Positions 37,975-46,705 of a stretch of DNA of 64,000 nt are shown here, piece after piece. The number at the start of each line of letters is the position of its first letter. The stretch's first letter is position 1. Origin of the DNA: an uncultured Ectothiorhodospiraceae bacterium. Its GTDB lineage: Bacteria; Pseudomonadota; Gammaproteobacteria; Nevskiales; Oceanococcaceae. A program made the position numbers and the translations under genes. The DNA is taken from NCBI GenBank assembly GCA_937141935.1, contig CAKZQS010000027.1:22384-86383 (forward strand), in the 5' to 3' direction. The notes beneath the pieces are model-generated. The model saw nothing but the letters and a program-made list of their open reading frames with translations. It did no database searches and had not been told where the DNA came from.

Positions 37975-38913
37975 CTATGGGGCGGGGGCCGGGCCTGGGT
38001 CGGGGTTAGGGGCGGGGTCAGGGTCAGGGTCAGGGTCAGGGGCAGGGGCGCCACGGCCAACGCCGCCACCGCGGGTGGACAGAGCGCCCTCCCGCACACC
38101 GCTGGCCGAGTCGATGGTGCGCGCACCACAATCCTCGCCACGGTTGTGCAGCCACTTGGTCAGCCAGGTCTCGGCCTCCAGCCCGCGCATGCAGCGGGTC
38201 TGATCCGCATTGCTGGCCAGCACCTCGTAGCGCTTCTTCCAGCCGCGCAGGCTGTGCGGCGTTTTTTCGTAGATCACCAGCGCGGCGGACAGCGGCTCGG
38301 AACTCCAGTCCAGCACCGCCATGTAGGGCTTTTGCACCGCTACCGACCAGCCAAAGTTGCTGCCGAGCGGCGGCTGGCCGCGCACCATGCTGCCGTCGTA
38401 CAGCCACTCGCTGGAGGTCGGGTCGTGGCGGTACATGATGCGCACCGCCGGCCGGCGGGCGCTGCCCACCACCCGGTGGTGATCGTCCTCGTACAGCACC
38501 TTCTCGCGCGGGTCGCCATCCAGAATCATCTGCCCCAGCCGCCGGCGCTGCTCGATGTCGCCCTCAATCAGCAGGCCCATGTCGGCGGCATCCTGCGGCG
38601 CATCCGGGGGCGCGATACGGCTTGAGCGGCGGGATGGGCGGGGCTGCCCCGCCGGCTGACCATAGTCGAAGCCCGGCATGGCGTTACTGGCATCGCTGGC
38701 CATGCCGCGGTCGGCGGGGGGCGGCGTTTCCGCCCCGGATTTTTGACCTGCGCCGACGTTGTCGCTGTCGGCGGCTGCGGGTAGGGCCGGGGCCAGGCTC
38801 AGGGCGAAGGCCACGACAAAGGCCAGGAGCCTGGCCAGGCCGGCTTGCCTGCGCGGGCGGCCGAGCGGCGGCTGGACGGTAGGCGGGGGGAAGGGCCTGG
38901 GGGCGGTGCGCAT
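37975..38913 (-). CDS. predicted secreted protein of unknown function
   Basis: I do not recognise this 312-residue protein. The ATG at 38913 is preferred to the GTG five codons upstream. An N-terminal hydrophobic stretch (LARLLAFVVAFALSLAPALPAAA) after Arg-rich residues looks like a signal peptide. Next is a disordered Pro/Ser segment, then a folded part (about residues 120–270) with two Cys (TRCMRGL and EDCGART). The C-terminus is a DPDPDPAP-type acidic proline tail. It could be a cell-envelope protein. It stands alone, with no clear operon partner. Confidence 0.75.
   Translation of the reverse strand: MRTAPRPFPPPTVQPPLGRPRRQAGLARLLAFVVAFALSLAPALPAAADSDNVGAGQKSGAETPPPADRGMASDASNAMPGFDYGQPAGQPRPSRRSSRIAPPDAPQDAADMGLLIEGDIEQRRRLGQMILDGDPREKVLYEDDHHRVVGSARRPAVRIMYRHDPTSSEWLYDGSMVRGQPPLGSNFGWSVAVQKPYMAVLDWSSEPLSAALVIYEKTPHSLRGWKKRYEVLASNADQTRCMRGLEAETWLTKWLHNRGEDCGARTIDSASGVREGALSTRGGGVGRGAPAPDPDPDPDPAPNPDPGPAPAP
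38015..38038 (+). repeat. four perfect GGGTCA hexamer repeats
   Basis: GGGTCA occurs four times in a row, with degenerate GGGG(T/C)-type copies on both sides. On the minus strand it encodes the DPDPDP part of the secreted protein's tail. Short tandem repeats of this type can change in copy number by slippage; in-frame hexamers change the tail by two residues. Confidence 0.9.
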
Positions 38914-39076
38914 GGTCAATCGTCTCACTGCGTGCTGATCAACCCGGACGGAGATGGTCTGGCCGGCGAGGGACTAGGAACGGCCGGCGGCCTGCAAGTT
39001 CCTGGCCCCATCGGGGTGGGCCCGCGGCGCGAACAGCTTGCGCCCTTGGCCCATACCAGCCCCTCCGGCGCGGCGG

Positions 39077-42000
39077 CTACATGTTGCGCCGGTACGCCCC
39101 GCCAACCTCATAGAGCGCGTGGCTGATCTGGCCCAGCGAGTAGTGGCGCACGGCTTCGAGCAGGGCTTCGAAGCTGTTATCGCGGGCCTGGGCGGTCTGT
39201 TGCAGCCGTTTGAGCGCGTCCGGGGCCTGCGGGTTGCGGGCCTGCTGGAAGGCGCGCACGTTGTCGATCTGCTGGCGCTTTTCGTCCTCGCTGGAGCGGA
39301 TCAGCTCGATGGTGGTGGTGATCTCGCCGCCGGCATCGGGGGCCAGGAAGGTGTTCACGCCGATCAGCGGCAGCGAGCCGTCGTACTTCTTGGTTTCGTA
39401 GTACAGCGATTCGTCCTGGATCTTGCCGCGCTGGTACATGGTGTCCATGGCGCCCAGCACGCCGCCGCGCTCGCTGAGCGACTCGAATTCCTTGTACACG
39501 GCCTCCTCGACCAAATCGGTCAGGTAGTCGATGGCAAAGCTGCCCTGCCAGGGGTTTTCGATCTGGTTCAGGCCCAGCTCGCGGTTAATGATGAGCTGGA
39601 TGGCCACGGCCCGGCGCACCGAATCCTCGGTGGGGGTGGTGATGGCCTCGTCGAAGGCATTGGTGTGCAGGCTGTTGCAGTTGTCGAACAGCGCGTACAG
39701 CGCCTGCAGCGTGGTGCGAATGTCGTTGAACTGGATCTCCTGGGCGTGCAGCGACCGGCCCGAGGTCTGGATGTGGTACTTGAGCATCTGGCTGCGCGCG
39801 CTGGCGCCGTAGCGCTCGCGCATCGCGCGGGCCCAGATGCGCCGCGCCACGCGGCCAATCACCGCGTATTCCGGGTCCATGCCGTTGGAGAAGAAGAAGG
39901 ACAGGTTCGGCGCGAAGGCGTCGATGTCCATGCCGCGGGCCAGGTAGTACTCGACGATGGTGAAGCCGTTGGCCAGCGTGAAGGCGAGCTGCGAAATCGG
40001 GTTCGCCCCGGCCTCGGCGATGTGGTAGCCGGAGATGGACACCGAGTAGAAGTTGCGCACGCCGCGCTCGACAAAGCTCTGCTGGATGTCGCCCATCATC
40101 CGCAGCGCGAACTCGGTGGAGAAGATGCAGGTGTTCTGGGCCTGGTCCTCCTTCAGGATGTCGGCCTGCACGGTGCCGCGCACCACCTTGACGGTGTCGG
40201 CGGCGATGCGGGCGTAGGTCTGGGCATCCACCACATCGGCGCCGGACACGCCCAGCAGCCCCAGGCCCAGGCCGTCGTTGCCCTCCGGCAGCTCGCCGGC
40301 GTATTGCGGGCGCGCCGCGTCGCCGTACATCGCCGCGATTTTTTGCTGCGCCGTCTGCCAGCGGGCCTCGTCTTCGCGCAAATGCTTCTCGACCTGCTGG
40401 TCGATGGCGGTGTTCATGAACATCGCCAGGATGATGGGCGCCGGGCCGTTGATCGTCATCGACACGGAGGTGGTCGGCGCGCAGAGGTCAAAGCCCGAAT
40501 AGAGCTTTTTCATGTCGTCCAGCGTGGCGATGGACACGCCGGAGTTGCCCACCTTGCCGTAGATGTCCGGGCGCTCGGCCGGGTCCTCGCCGTAGAGCGT
40601 GACCGAGTCAAAGGCGGTGGACAGCCGCGTGGCCGGCTGGCCCAGCGACAGGTAATGAAAGCGGCGGTTGGTGCGCTCGGGCGTGCCCTCGCCGGCAAAC
40701 ATGCGAATGGGGTCTTCGCCGCTGCGGCGGTAGGGGTAGATGCCGGCCGTGTAGGGGTAGCCGCCGGGTAGGTTTTCCTTAAGCGCAAAGCGCAGCCGCT
40801 CGCCCCAGGCCTCGTAGGCCGGCGCGGCCACCTTGGGGATGGGCTGGTGGCTCAGGCTCTGCGTGTAGTTGTCGCCGCTGATCTCGCGCTCGCGCACCGT
40901 GTAGCGGAACTGCTCGGCGGTCACGCCCTGCACCTTGGCCTCCCACTCGCGCAGGGTGCTGATGGCATCCGGGTCCAGCGCATCCAGCGTGGCGTTGTAG
41001 CGCTGGCGCAGCAGCGTGCGCGAGCGGTCGCCCTCGTCCGTCAATGCCTCGGCGGGGTAGGGGTCCAGCGGCGCCGGGCGGGCCGGGTCCTCGATTTCGC
41101 CCAGGGCTTCGTACAGCGCCTGCAGGCGGTTGGCGGCCTCGTGCTGGCTTTCGATGTGCCGGTTGATGCGCCGGCCGCCCTCGGCAATTTCGGCCAGGTA
41201 GCGGTTGCGCGCAGGCGGGATCAGCACCGTGGCGCGCGGCTCCTTGACCGTGGTGTCGGCCTGCGGCGTCCACTCGGCCTCCGGCAGCTCCAGCTTTGCG
41301 CGCAGCAGCCGGCACAGGTTCACGAACATCCAGGTCAAGCCCGGGTCGTTGAACTGGCTGGCAATGGTGGGGTAAACCGGCAGCTCGGCATCCGGCGTGT
41401 CGAAGGCCAGCCGGTTGCGCTTGACCTGCTTGCGCACGTCGCGCAGCGCGTCGTCGGCGCCGCGGCGGTCGAACTTGTTCAGCACGATCAGCTCGGCAAA
41501 GTCGAGCATGTCGATCTTCTCGAGCTGGCTGGCGGCGCCAAAGTCCGAGGTCATCACATACAGCGGGAAGTCGACCAGGTCGACAATCTCCGAATCGCTC
41601 TGGCCGATGCCGGCCGTCTCCACAATGACCAGGTCGAAGTCCTGCGCCTTCAAACAGGCAATGCAGTCGCGCAGCACCGCGCTGGTGGCCAGGTGCTGGC
41701 GGCGCGTGGCCAGCGAGCGCATGAACACCCGCGGGCTGGACAGCGAATTCATGCGGATGCGGTCGCCCAGCAGCGCGCCGCCGGAGCGGCGGCGGGTGGG
41801 GTCCACGGCCAGCACCGCGATCTTTTTGTCCGGAAAGTGCTGCAAAAAGCGCAGCAGCAGCTCATCCACCACGCTGGACTTGCCCGCGCCGCCCGTGCCC
41901 GTAAGCCCCAGCACCGGCGTGCCGCGGCCCGCCAGCTGCCACTGCTTGCGCAGCGAGGCCAGGCGCTCGTCGCCCATGACCTCATCTTCCAGCGCCGACA

Positions 42001-42520
42001 GCATGCGGCCCAGGCCGGCCTCGTCCTCGGCCCGCTCGCCCTCCGGCGCCGTGGCCGGCTGGCGGGCCTTGTCGGCGCGCTCGACCAGGTCGGCAATCAT
42101 GCCGTCCAGCCCCAGCTTGGCGCCGTCGTTGGGGTGGTAGATGCGCTCCACACCCTTGGCCTGCAGCGCCGCGATCTCCTCCGGCGTAATCGTGCCGCCG
42201 CCGCCGCCAAACACCCGGATATGCCCCGCGCCGCGCTCGGCCAGCATGTCCACCATGTAGGCAAAAAACTCGTTGTGCCCGCCCTGGTAGCTGGACAGCG
42301 CAATGGCGTCCGCATCCTCCTGCAGCGCCGCCCGCACGATGTCCTCAACACTGCGGTTGTGGCCCAGGTGCACCACCTCGGCCCCGCGCGCCTGGATCAT
42401 GCGCCGCATCACGTTAATGGCGGCATCGTGCCCATCAAACAGCGAGGCGGCCGTAACAAAGCGCAGCGGCGGCGCATCGGACTGCGGGGCAGGGCGGTTG
42501 CTGGCGGAGGAAGTCGTCAT
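39077..42520 (-). CDS. icmF: IcmF, fused isobutyryl-CoA mutase with its G-protein chaperone
   Basis: The adenosylcobalamin enzyme interconverts isobutyryl-CoA and n-butyryl-CoA. The ATG at 42520 gives 1147 residues in one chain: a B12-binding domain first ([20 protein letters not shown]), then a MeaB-type P-loop GTPase chaperone ([16 protein letters not shown]), then the mutase barrel (from about residue 570). The barrel has [19 protein letters not shown] and [16 protein letters not shown], as in IcmF rather than methylmalonyl-CoA mutase, whose sequence there is different. The order B12–G protein–mutase is specific for IcmF. An upstream start 21 codons earlier lacks a ribosome site. Confidence 0.93.
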   Translation of the reverse strand: MTTSSASNRPAPQSDAPPLRFVTAASLFDGHDAAINVMRRMIQARGAEVVHLGHNRSVEDIVRAALQEDADAIALSSYQGGHNEFFAYMVDMLAERGAGHIRVFGGGGGTITPEEIAALQAKGVERIYHPNDGAKLGLDGMIADLVERADKARQPATAPEGERAEDEAGLGRMLSALEDEVMGDERLASLRKQWQLAGRGTPVLGLTGTGGAGKSSVVDELLLRFLQHFPDKKIAVLAVDPTRRRSGGALLGDRIRMNSLSSPRVFMRSLATRRQHLATSAVLRDCIACLKAQDFDLVIVETAGIGQSDSEIVDLVDFPLYVMTSDFGAASQLEKIDMLDFAELIVLNKFDRRGADDALRDVRKQVKRNRLAFDTPDAELPVYPTIASQFNDPGLTWMFVNLCRLLRAKLELPEAEWTPQADTTVKEPRATVLIPPARNRYLAEIAEGGRRINRHIESQHEAANRLQALYEALGEIEDPARPAPLDPYPAEALTDEGDRSRTLLRQRYNATLDALDPDAISTLREWEAKVQGVTAEQFRYTVREREISGDNYTQSLSHQPIPKVAAPAYEAWGERLRFALKENLPGGYPYTAGIYPYRRSGEDPIRMFAGEGTPERTNRRFHYLSLGQPATRLSTAFDSVTLYGEDPAERPDIYGKVGNSGVSIATLDDMKKLYSGFDLCAPTTSVSMTINGPAPIILAMFMNTAIDQQVEKHLREDEARWQTAQQKIAAMYGDAARPQYAGELPEGNDGLGLGLLGVSGADVVDAQTYARIAADTVKVVRGTVQADILKEDQAQNTCIFSTEFALRMMGDIQQSFVERGVRNFYSVSISGYHIAEAGANPISQLAFTLANGFTIVEYYLARGMDIDAFAPNLSFFFSNGMDPEYAVIGRVARRIWARAMRERYGASARSQMLKYHIQTSGRSLHAQEIQFNDIRTTLQALYALFDNCNSLHTNAFDEAITTPTEDSVRRAVAIQLIINRELGLNQIENPWQGSFAIDYLTDLVEEAVYKEFESLSERGGVLGAMDTMYQRGKIQDESLYYETKKYDGSLPLIGVNTFLAPDAGGEITTTIELIRSSEDEKRQQIDNVRAFQQARNPQAPDALKRLQQTAQARDNSFEALLEAVRHYSLGQISHALYEVGGAYRRNM

Positions 42521-42862
42521 CGTTACAGGGTGTGTCTCCGAAGACCCCTGATTGTACGGATGACGGGGGGAAGGGGCTGGCATGTCAGCGTTGGCTAGGC
42601 GTTTGCACGGCGCGGCCCCGGCCGCTATAACGAAGCGTAGAAGGACAGCCCCGTAGAGGGCGCGGAGGGGACACTATGCGGCGCGCCTCAACGCCTTACA
42701 CGTTCGCACGGCCAACGCCGGTGCCGCTTGGCGCAGCGGCGGGGAGGCGCGCTTCGAGCGGCCTCAAGTGCGCTTTAACGCTGGTCATACGCGGCGCGGC
42801 TGGAATGCTGCGTCGCGGTGTTATGCGTCGCGGGCGACGCAGAATTTGGCGCTGGGCCGCCG
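42521..42862. other. intergenic region at the left edge of the foreign island
   Basis: About 340 bases lie between icmF and the first island gene. I see no convincing gene. The stretch has several short GC-rich inverted repeats and the words CTCAACGCC and TTTAACGCTGG, which loosely resemble parts of attC sites. A full attC site could not be put together, and no integrase gene lies here. Confidence 0.5.
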
Positions 42863-43417
42863 GTGAACTACGTCGTGAACGTCGGCTTTCCTAATCTGCT
42901 TCGTGACGCCATCTGGCACACGACTCACCCAGACCGGTGGAACGCAATTTGTAGGTGTGGGGAAATCCTGCCCAATCCAGACATTCCCGACACTGAAAGA
43001 TGGAAAACCAATCGTGGGCCTGACTATTTCCCTTTTGTGCGGCACATCGACGGAATTAGTCTGTTCGATTTCCATGGATTCGACCCGTTGGAGTATTCCG
43101 AAGGTTACCCTTTGTCGAGTTGGCGAACATTTGTGCCGGTGCACCGAGGGTGGCCTGCTGCTATTTGGCTGAAGGTCGACACGTCTCTGGCTAACGGCCA
43201 ATTCCTTTCGCCCAAGGAACTCTCAGAGCGGCAACATGCTGAGGGCGCGCACCGGCATTCCCTCATGCCTCGAATTGAAGCTGCCGTGGTCGGCACTATT
43301 CCGATTGAGGCGGTAGTCGCTGCGTACCGCATAAACTATGGAAGCGCGGATTTTGAAGCGATTGAGAATCAAGGTTGGCGCGTCGCCGCGCAACAAATCG
43401 CTGCGGTGGACAAGTGA
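42863..43417 (+). CDS. unknown island protein, possible cassette-encoded
   Basis: I do not recognise the family. The GTG at 42863 gives 184 residues; an earlier GTG at 42818 adds 15 residues of poor sense. The protein has no membrane helix or signal. The N-terminal part reads AIWHTTHPDRWNAICRCGE, and further on come VPVHRGWPAAIWLKVD and RIEAAVVGTIPIEAVVAAYR. That layout loosely resembles ADP-ribosyltransferase-like toxins of the RES/DarT kind (His near the start, strand before the end), but this is a guess. Its codon use is less GC-biased than the flanks. It is followed by an attC-like half site. Confidence 0.6.
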   Translation: MNYVVNVGFPNLLRDAIWHTTHPDRWNAICRCGEILPNPDIPDTERWKTNRGPDYFPFVRHIDGISLFDFHGFDPLEYSEGYPLSSWRTFVPVHRGWPAAIWLKVDTSLANGQFLSPKELSERQHAEGAHRHSLMPRIEAAVVGTIPIEAVVAAYRINYGSADFEAIENQGWRVAAQQIAAVDK

Positions 43418-43460
43418 CCCGCCAGCCAATTCTGCTGCCGCAAAATCGCCTGTCGCCTCA

Positions 43461-43486
43461 AACGCCGCTGAGCCCAGGCGTTAGAA
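43461..43486 (+). other. attC-like right half before the SIR2 gene
   Basis: GCTGAGCCCAGGCGTTAGAA (43467–43486) agrees at 15 of 20 positions, by my count from memory, with the right half of aadA-type attC sites (GCTTAACTCAAGCGTTAGAT). It ends in the core GTTAGAA; the consensus is GTTRRRY, so the last base is off. AACGCC (43461–43466) and GGCGTT (43477–43482) form an inverted repeat. The SIR2 gene starts 25 bases later, as expected for an integron cassette. Confidence 0.45.
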
Positions 43487-43511
43487 CCCTGATTTAACAT
43501 AGAGAGAACAA

Positions 43512-45947
43512 GTGAGCATAAACATAGGCGACGTTGCGTCGGCGATCGACCCCAAAAGCACCGTGCTGTTTTTCGGGGCGGGTTCTTCCATTCCGTCTGG
43601 AGCCCCTAGTGTTGAGAGCTTGATGGGTTCAATCTCCGAGTCCTTCTCTATCCCATGTGACGGCTATACGCTAAGTGAGCTCGCTGGTGTGGTGGAAATG
43701 AAGAGGGGCAGGCGACCGCTTATTGAGCATTTAAGAAAGAGGCTCCAGAAAGTCCAGCCTACTGGGAGTCTTCTGAACTTCCCCCTCTACGAATGGAAGA
43801 GCATTTACACAACGAATTACGACAGATTGATAGAAGACGCGTATGCCAGCGCTGAAGTGGATATCACGCAAGTTTCGTCAAACTTCGATTTCCAAATAAG
43901 CAAAAACCCAGATGCAATAAAGCTGTTCAAAGTTCATGGCACGATTGAAAAAGATGAAATTGATGGGGTTCACAGCCGTATAATCCTGTCGGACAATGAC
44001 TATGACCTTACAAGCGAATATAGAGAAACGCTTTATGACAGCCTCAGAAACGACCTCGGGCAATCTGATCTTGTAATAATCGGGTACTCATTGTCTGATC
44101 CACATATCAGAGACATCGTGAATCGTGCGCTTGACATCCACACAAAATGTGCCGGCGCAAGGTCGATCTACCTGATTCTCTATACCGAAGATGAAAACAG
44201 GGCGTTGCTTCACGAACGCCGGGGGGTGAAGGTTGCGTTCGGCGGCATCGATCAGTTTGTCGTCGCTCTGCAGGAGCGCATCGATCCACGTGTACAAGCG
44301 TCTGTAAACGTAAACGATCCGTTGGAAGTATCTCCACGCCTGAGGCCGATGACCATCGATGTGTCGCATGAAATTACAAATAGCACAAAAGATGCGAGTG
44401 CCATGTTTAATGGCTGGCCAGCATCCTATGCGGACATCAAGGCCGGGCTTACTTTTCAGCGAAGCTGTTGTCCCAACATTTACGAGTCCTTGAACAGCGG
44501 GAACAAACACGCGGTTGTTCTGCTGGGTCCGAGCGGCATCGGCAAGACCACTCTGGCCAAACAAGTGCTGCTGCGCTTTTCGGATTCTGGCTGGTCATGT
44601 TGGCAACACAAGGAAGACCATACCCTTCTGGCGGATGATTGGTTAAAGGTTGCGAAAAAGCTTCAGGCAGAGGGGCAATCCGGCATTCTTTTTTTAGATG
44701 ACGCACATTTGCACCTTTACGGTTTAAACATCCTGGCTGATTCGTTGCATTCAGAAGGAATCTTAAACCTTAGAATATTCGCAATCTCCTCCCGAAACAT
44801 GTGGAACCCGCGCGTCAAGTCTTCCGTGTTTTTCAAGTCAGGCGAGCAACTTCATATAAAAAGGCTTGACTCCGCCGAGGTAGAGTCGTTGCTGAACCTT
44901 GTTGACTCATCGTCAGACCTAAAACCATTGGTGGAGAATAGTTTTTCTGGTTTTTCTCGGGCGGAAAGGAAGCGCCGTTTAACGGTTCGGTGCGAGTCCG
45001 ATACATTCGTGTGTCTAAAAAATGTTTTTGGATCGGAGAAATTTGATGACATCATTCTTCGAGAATTCGCAAGCCTTGATGGCGATCTGCAGGAAATTTA
45101 TAAAATCGTTGCTGCGATGGAGAGTGCGGGAATCAACGTACATCGTCAGCTGGTCGTTAGGGTCCTCGGCATTGATGCCAACAGCATTGCCTCAATTCTA
45201 GATAAGCTCACTGACATTATCCGCGAACATACAGTTAGCGAAAGACAGGGTATCTATGGATGGAAAGGACGTCATTCCGTGATCATGGATATTGTTGCCA
45301 AGTATAAGATGACGGACTTGGATAAATACAGAAAGCTGTTTGAAGAGGTCATCGAAAACGTCGTTCCAACATATGACATTGAGATTCGGACAATACGACA
45401 AATGTGTGGGTTTGACACGGGCATAAGCCGATTTCCAGATAAACATGTCAGAAACAAACTGCTTCGCCGCATGATTTCAAAGGTTCCTGGCGAGCGGATT
45501 CCTCGGCACAGGTTGATCCGAAACCTAATAGACATCAACGAAATGGAGAAGGCTGAAACTGAAATCCGGTTGTTTGAGAATGATTTTCGTACAGACGGCC
45601 CTGTGCACCGATATAAGGTCATGCTATTGATTGCAAGAGCTGAGAGAACGCCCGGTCTCATGGACGAAGATAGGCTTGCCATTCTCCAACAAGCCCATGG
45701 TCTCGCAGTGAATGGTTGTGATAGGTTCTCGGATAATAAGGATATGCTTCGAATCTACTGTGACGTAGGCATGGAGATCTTCAAGCGTACGGGGGAAATG
45801 ACCGTCTTAGATCAAGCGTTAGATAAGGTGAAGGCTGCCGAAGAGCGCGTTGGGGACCCGGAGCTTACAAACATAATCAACTTCTACCAGCGCATGGTCA
45901 CGGGCCGGCAGGTTGCAGACAGTAATGATCAGCGCGACGGGGCCTAA
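43512..45947 (+). CDS. SIR2–P-loop NTPase (STAND-like) probable anti-phage defence protein
   Basis: The GTG start gives 811 residues. The N-terminal SIR2-like NADase domain (about 1–250) has VLFFGAGSSIPSGAPS, TTNYD with Asn102, KVHG with His142 and VIIGYSLSDPHI. Next is a P-loop ATPase with GPSGIGKTT at 339–347 and ILFLDD at 392–397, followed by a long helical region as in STAND sensors. Proteins with this order (Avs5-type, DSR-type) kill phage-infected cells by removing NAD+. The C-terminal half has no family I can name. Codon use is much richer in A/T than in the flanking genes, so it came by transfer. Confidence 0.88.
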   Translation: MSINIGDVASAIDPKSTVLFFGAGSSIPSGAPSVESLMGSISESFSIPCDGYTLSELAGVVEMKRGRRPLIEHLRKRLQKVQPTGSLLNFPLYEWKSIYTTNYDRLIEDAYASAEVDITQVSSNFDFQISKNPDAIKLFKVHGTIEKDEIDGVHSRIILSDNDYDLTSEYRETLYDSLRNDLGQSDLVIIGYSLSDPHIRDIVNRALDIHTKCAGARSIYLILYTEDENRALLHERRGVKVAFGGIDQFVVALQERIDPRVQASVNVNDPLEVSPRLRPMTIDVSHEITNSTKDASAMFNGWPASYADIKAGLTFQRSCCPNIYESLNSGNKHAVVLLGPSGIGKTTLAKQVLLRFSDSGWSCWQHKEDHTLLADDWLKVAKKLQAEGQSGILFLDDAHLHLYGLNILADSLHSEGILNLRIFAISSRNMWNPRVKSSVFFKSGEQLHIKRLDSAEVESLLNLVDSSSDLKPLVENSFSGFSRAERKRRLTVRCESDTFVCLKNVFGSEKFDDIILREFASLDGDLQEIYKIVAAMESAGINVHRQLVVRVLGIDANSIASILDKLTDIIREHTVSERQGIYGWKGRHSVIMDIVAKYKMTDLDKYRKLFEEVIENVVPTYDIEIRTIRQMCGFDTGISRFPDKHVRNKLLRRMISKVPGERIPRHRLIRNLIDINEMEKAETEIRLFENDFRTDGPVHRYKVMLLIARAERTPGLMDEDRLAILQQAHGLAVNGCDRFSDNKDMLRIYCDVGMEIFKRTGEMTVLDQALDKVKAAEERVGDPELTNIINFYQRMVTGRQVADSNDQRDGA

Positions 45948-45964
45948 CCGCTCGGGTCCAACTG
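45942..45964 (+). other. attC-like left half at the end of the SIR2 gene
   Basis: GCCTAAC at 45942–45948 is the attC R'' core (RYYYAAC) and contains the SIR2 stop codon TAA, as is common in cassettes. Then CGCTCGGGTCCAACTG follows to 45964. It compares with GCCTAACAATTCGTTCAAGC, the classic attC left half. The site then runs into decayed IS3 sequence, so the right half is missing. Confidence 0.45.
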
Positions 45965-46039
45965 CATACAGTTGCCGAGGCGCTCCCCATACACCCGTTC
46001 ATGCCGTACGCAGGCGTCGAGACTCTCTGGAGGGTCGAA

Positions 46040-46650
46040 TTCGGGTGTTGAAGCGCGGGGAAGCGAGCGACACGGCCCCGCGTGAAAATTCGCGCGCTCA
46101 GGAGCTGGAAGTGGAGGTCCAGCGCCTGAAGAGGGAGAATGCCTTTCTAATAACGTGGCCATGGTTCGTACCGGAACAACGGCTGAGCGCTATGCGTTCA
46201 TCGCCGGTCACAGATCGGAATTCCCGCAGAAGTATCTGTGCGTGTCCCTGCTGGCTTCGTGGAAAGGTTGTTACGCTGGCCTGCCTCGACGCCAGCAAGA
46301 GACGACAGCGACCTGCTGACGCAGATGGAAGAGATCTACATCGAGTGCGAAGCGCGCCGCGGCAGCCCACGTGCGCCAGATCCTGCGAGAACAGCGGATG
46401 GGCGGACCGCGAGCACTTATCACAACTGATACTGCGGGGGCGGCTAAGGGCGCTCAGTACGCGGTGGTCTCGGCGGGACGCTCTCGGACCTTCTCGCGGC
46501 GTTGCGGGGATACCGGGCTGGCGGATGGCGCGGGTTATGTCTATTCGGCCCAACGAACAGCCGGTCGGCGACATTACCTGTATCCGCCCTGTTGGCCGAT
46601 TGGCCAATCACAGCTCCCTCACAGGCTCGTATCCCCTCTTCTCTTTCGAA
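46040..46650 (+). pseudogene. decayed IS3-family transposase (orfA end and orfB fragments)
   Basis: Fragments in different frames match IS3-type transposase genes. At about 46075–46150 there is the orfA end (RENSRAQELEVEVQRLKREN). At about 46185–46315 orfB begins (ERYAFIAGHRSEFPQK, then LLASWKGCYAGL). At about 46290–46380 a further piece reads DLLTQMEEIYIECEARRGSPR in another frame. At about 46535–46600 RPNEQPVGDITCI corresponds to the usual DITYI of the DDE catalytic region. At least two frameshifts and stops are present, so it is inactive. No terminal repeats were found. Confidence 0.75.
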
Positions 46651-46705
46651 TCGGGCTTGGGCTCCTAGCGATTCGTAGGTTAGGTACGGGGCCCCTTGGA
46701 GCGCA

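Noticed and set aside
42521..42700. Possible cobalamin riboswitch in front of icmF
   Set aside because: No B12-box-like sequence was seen in the minus-strand leader; icmF is also followed so closely upstream by foreign DNA that any leader may be lost.
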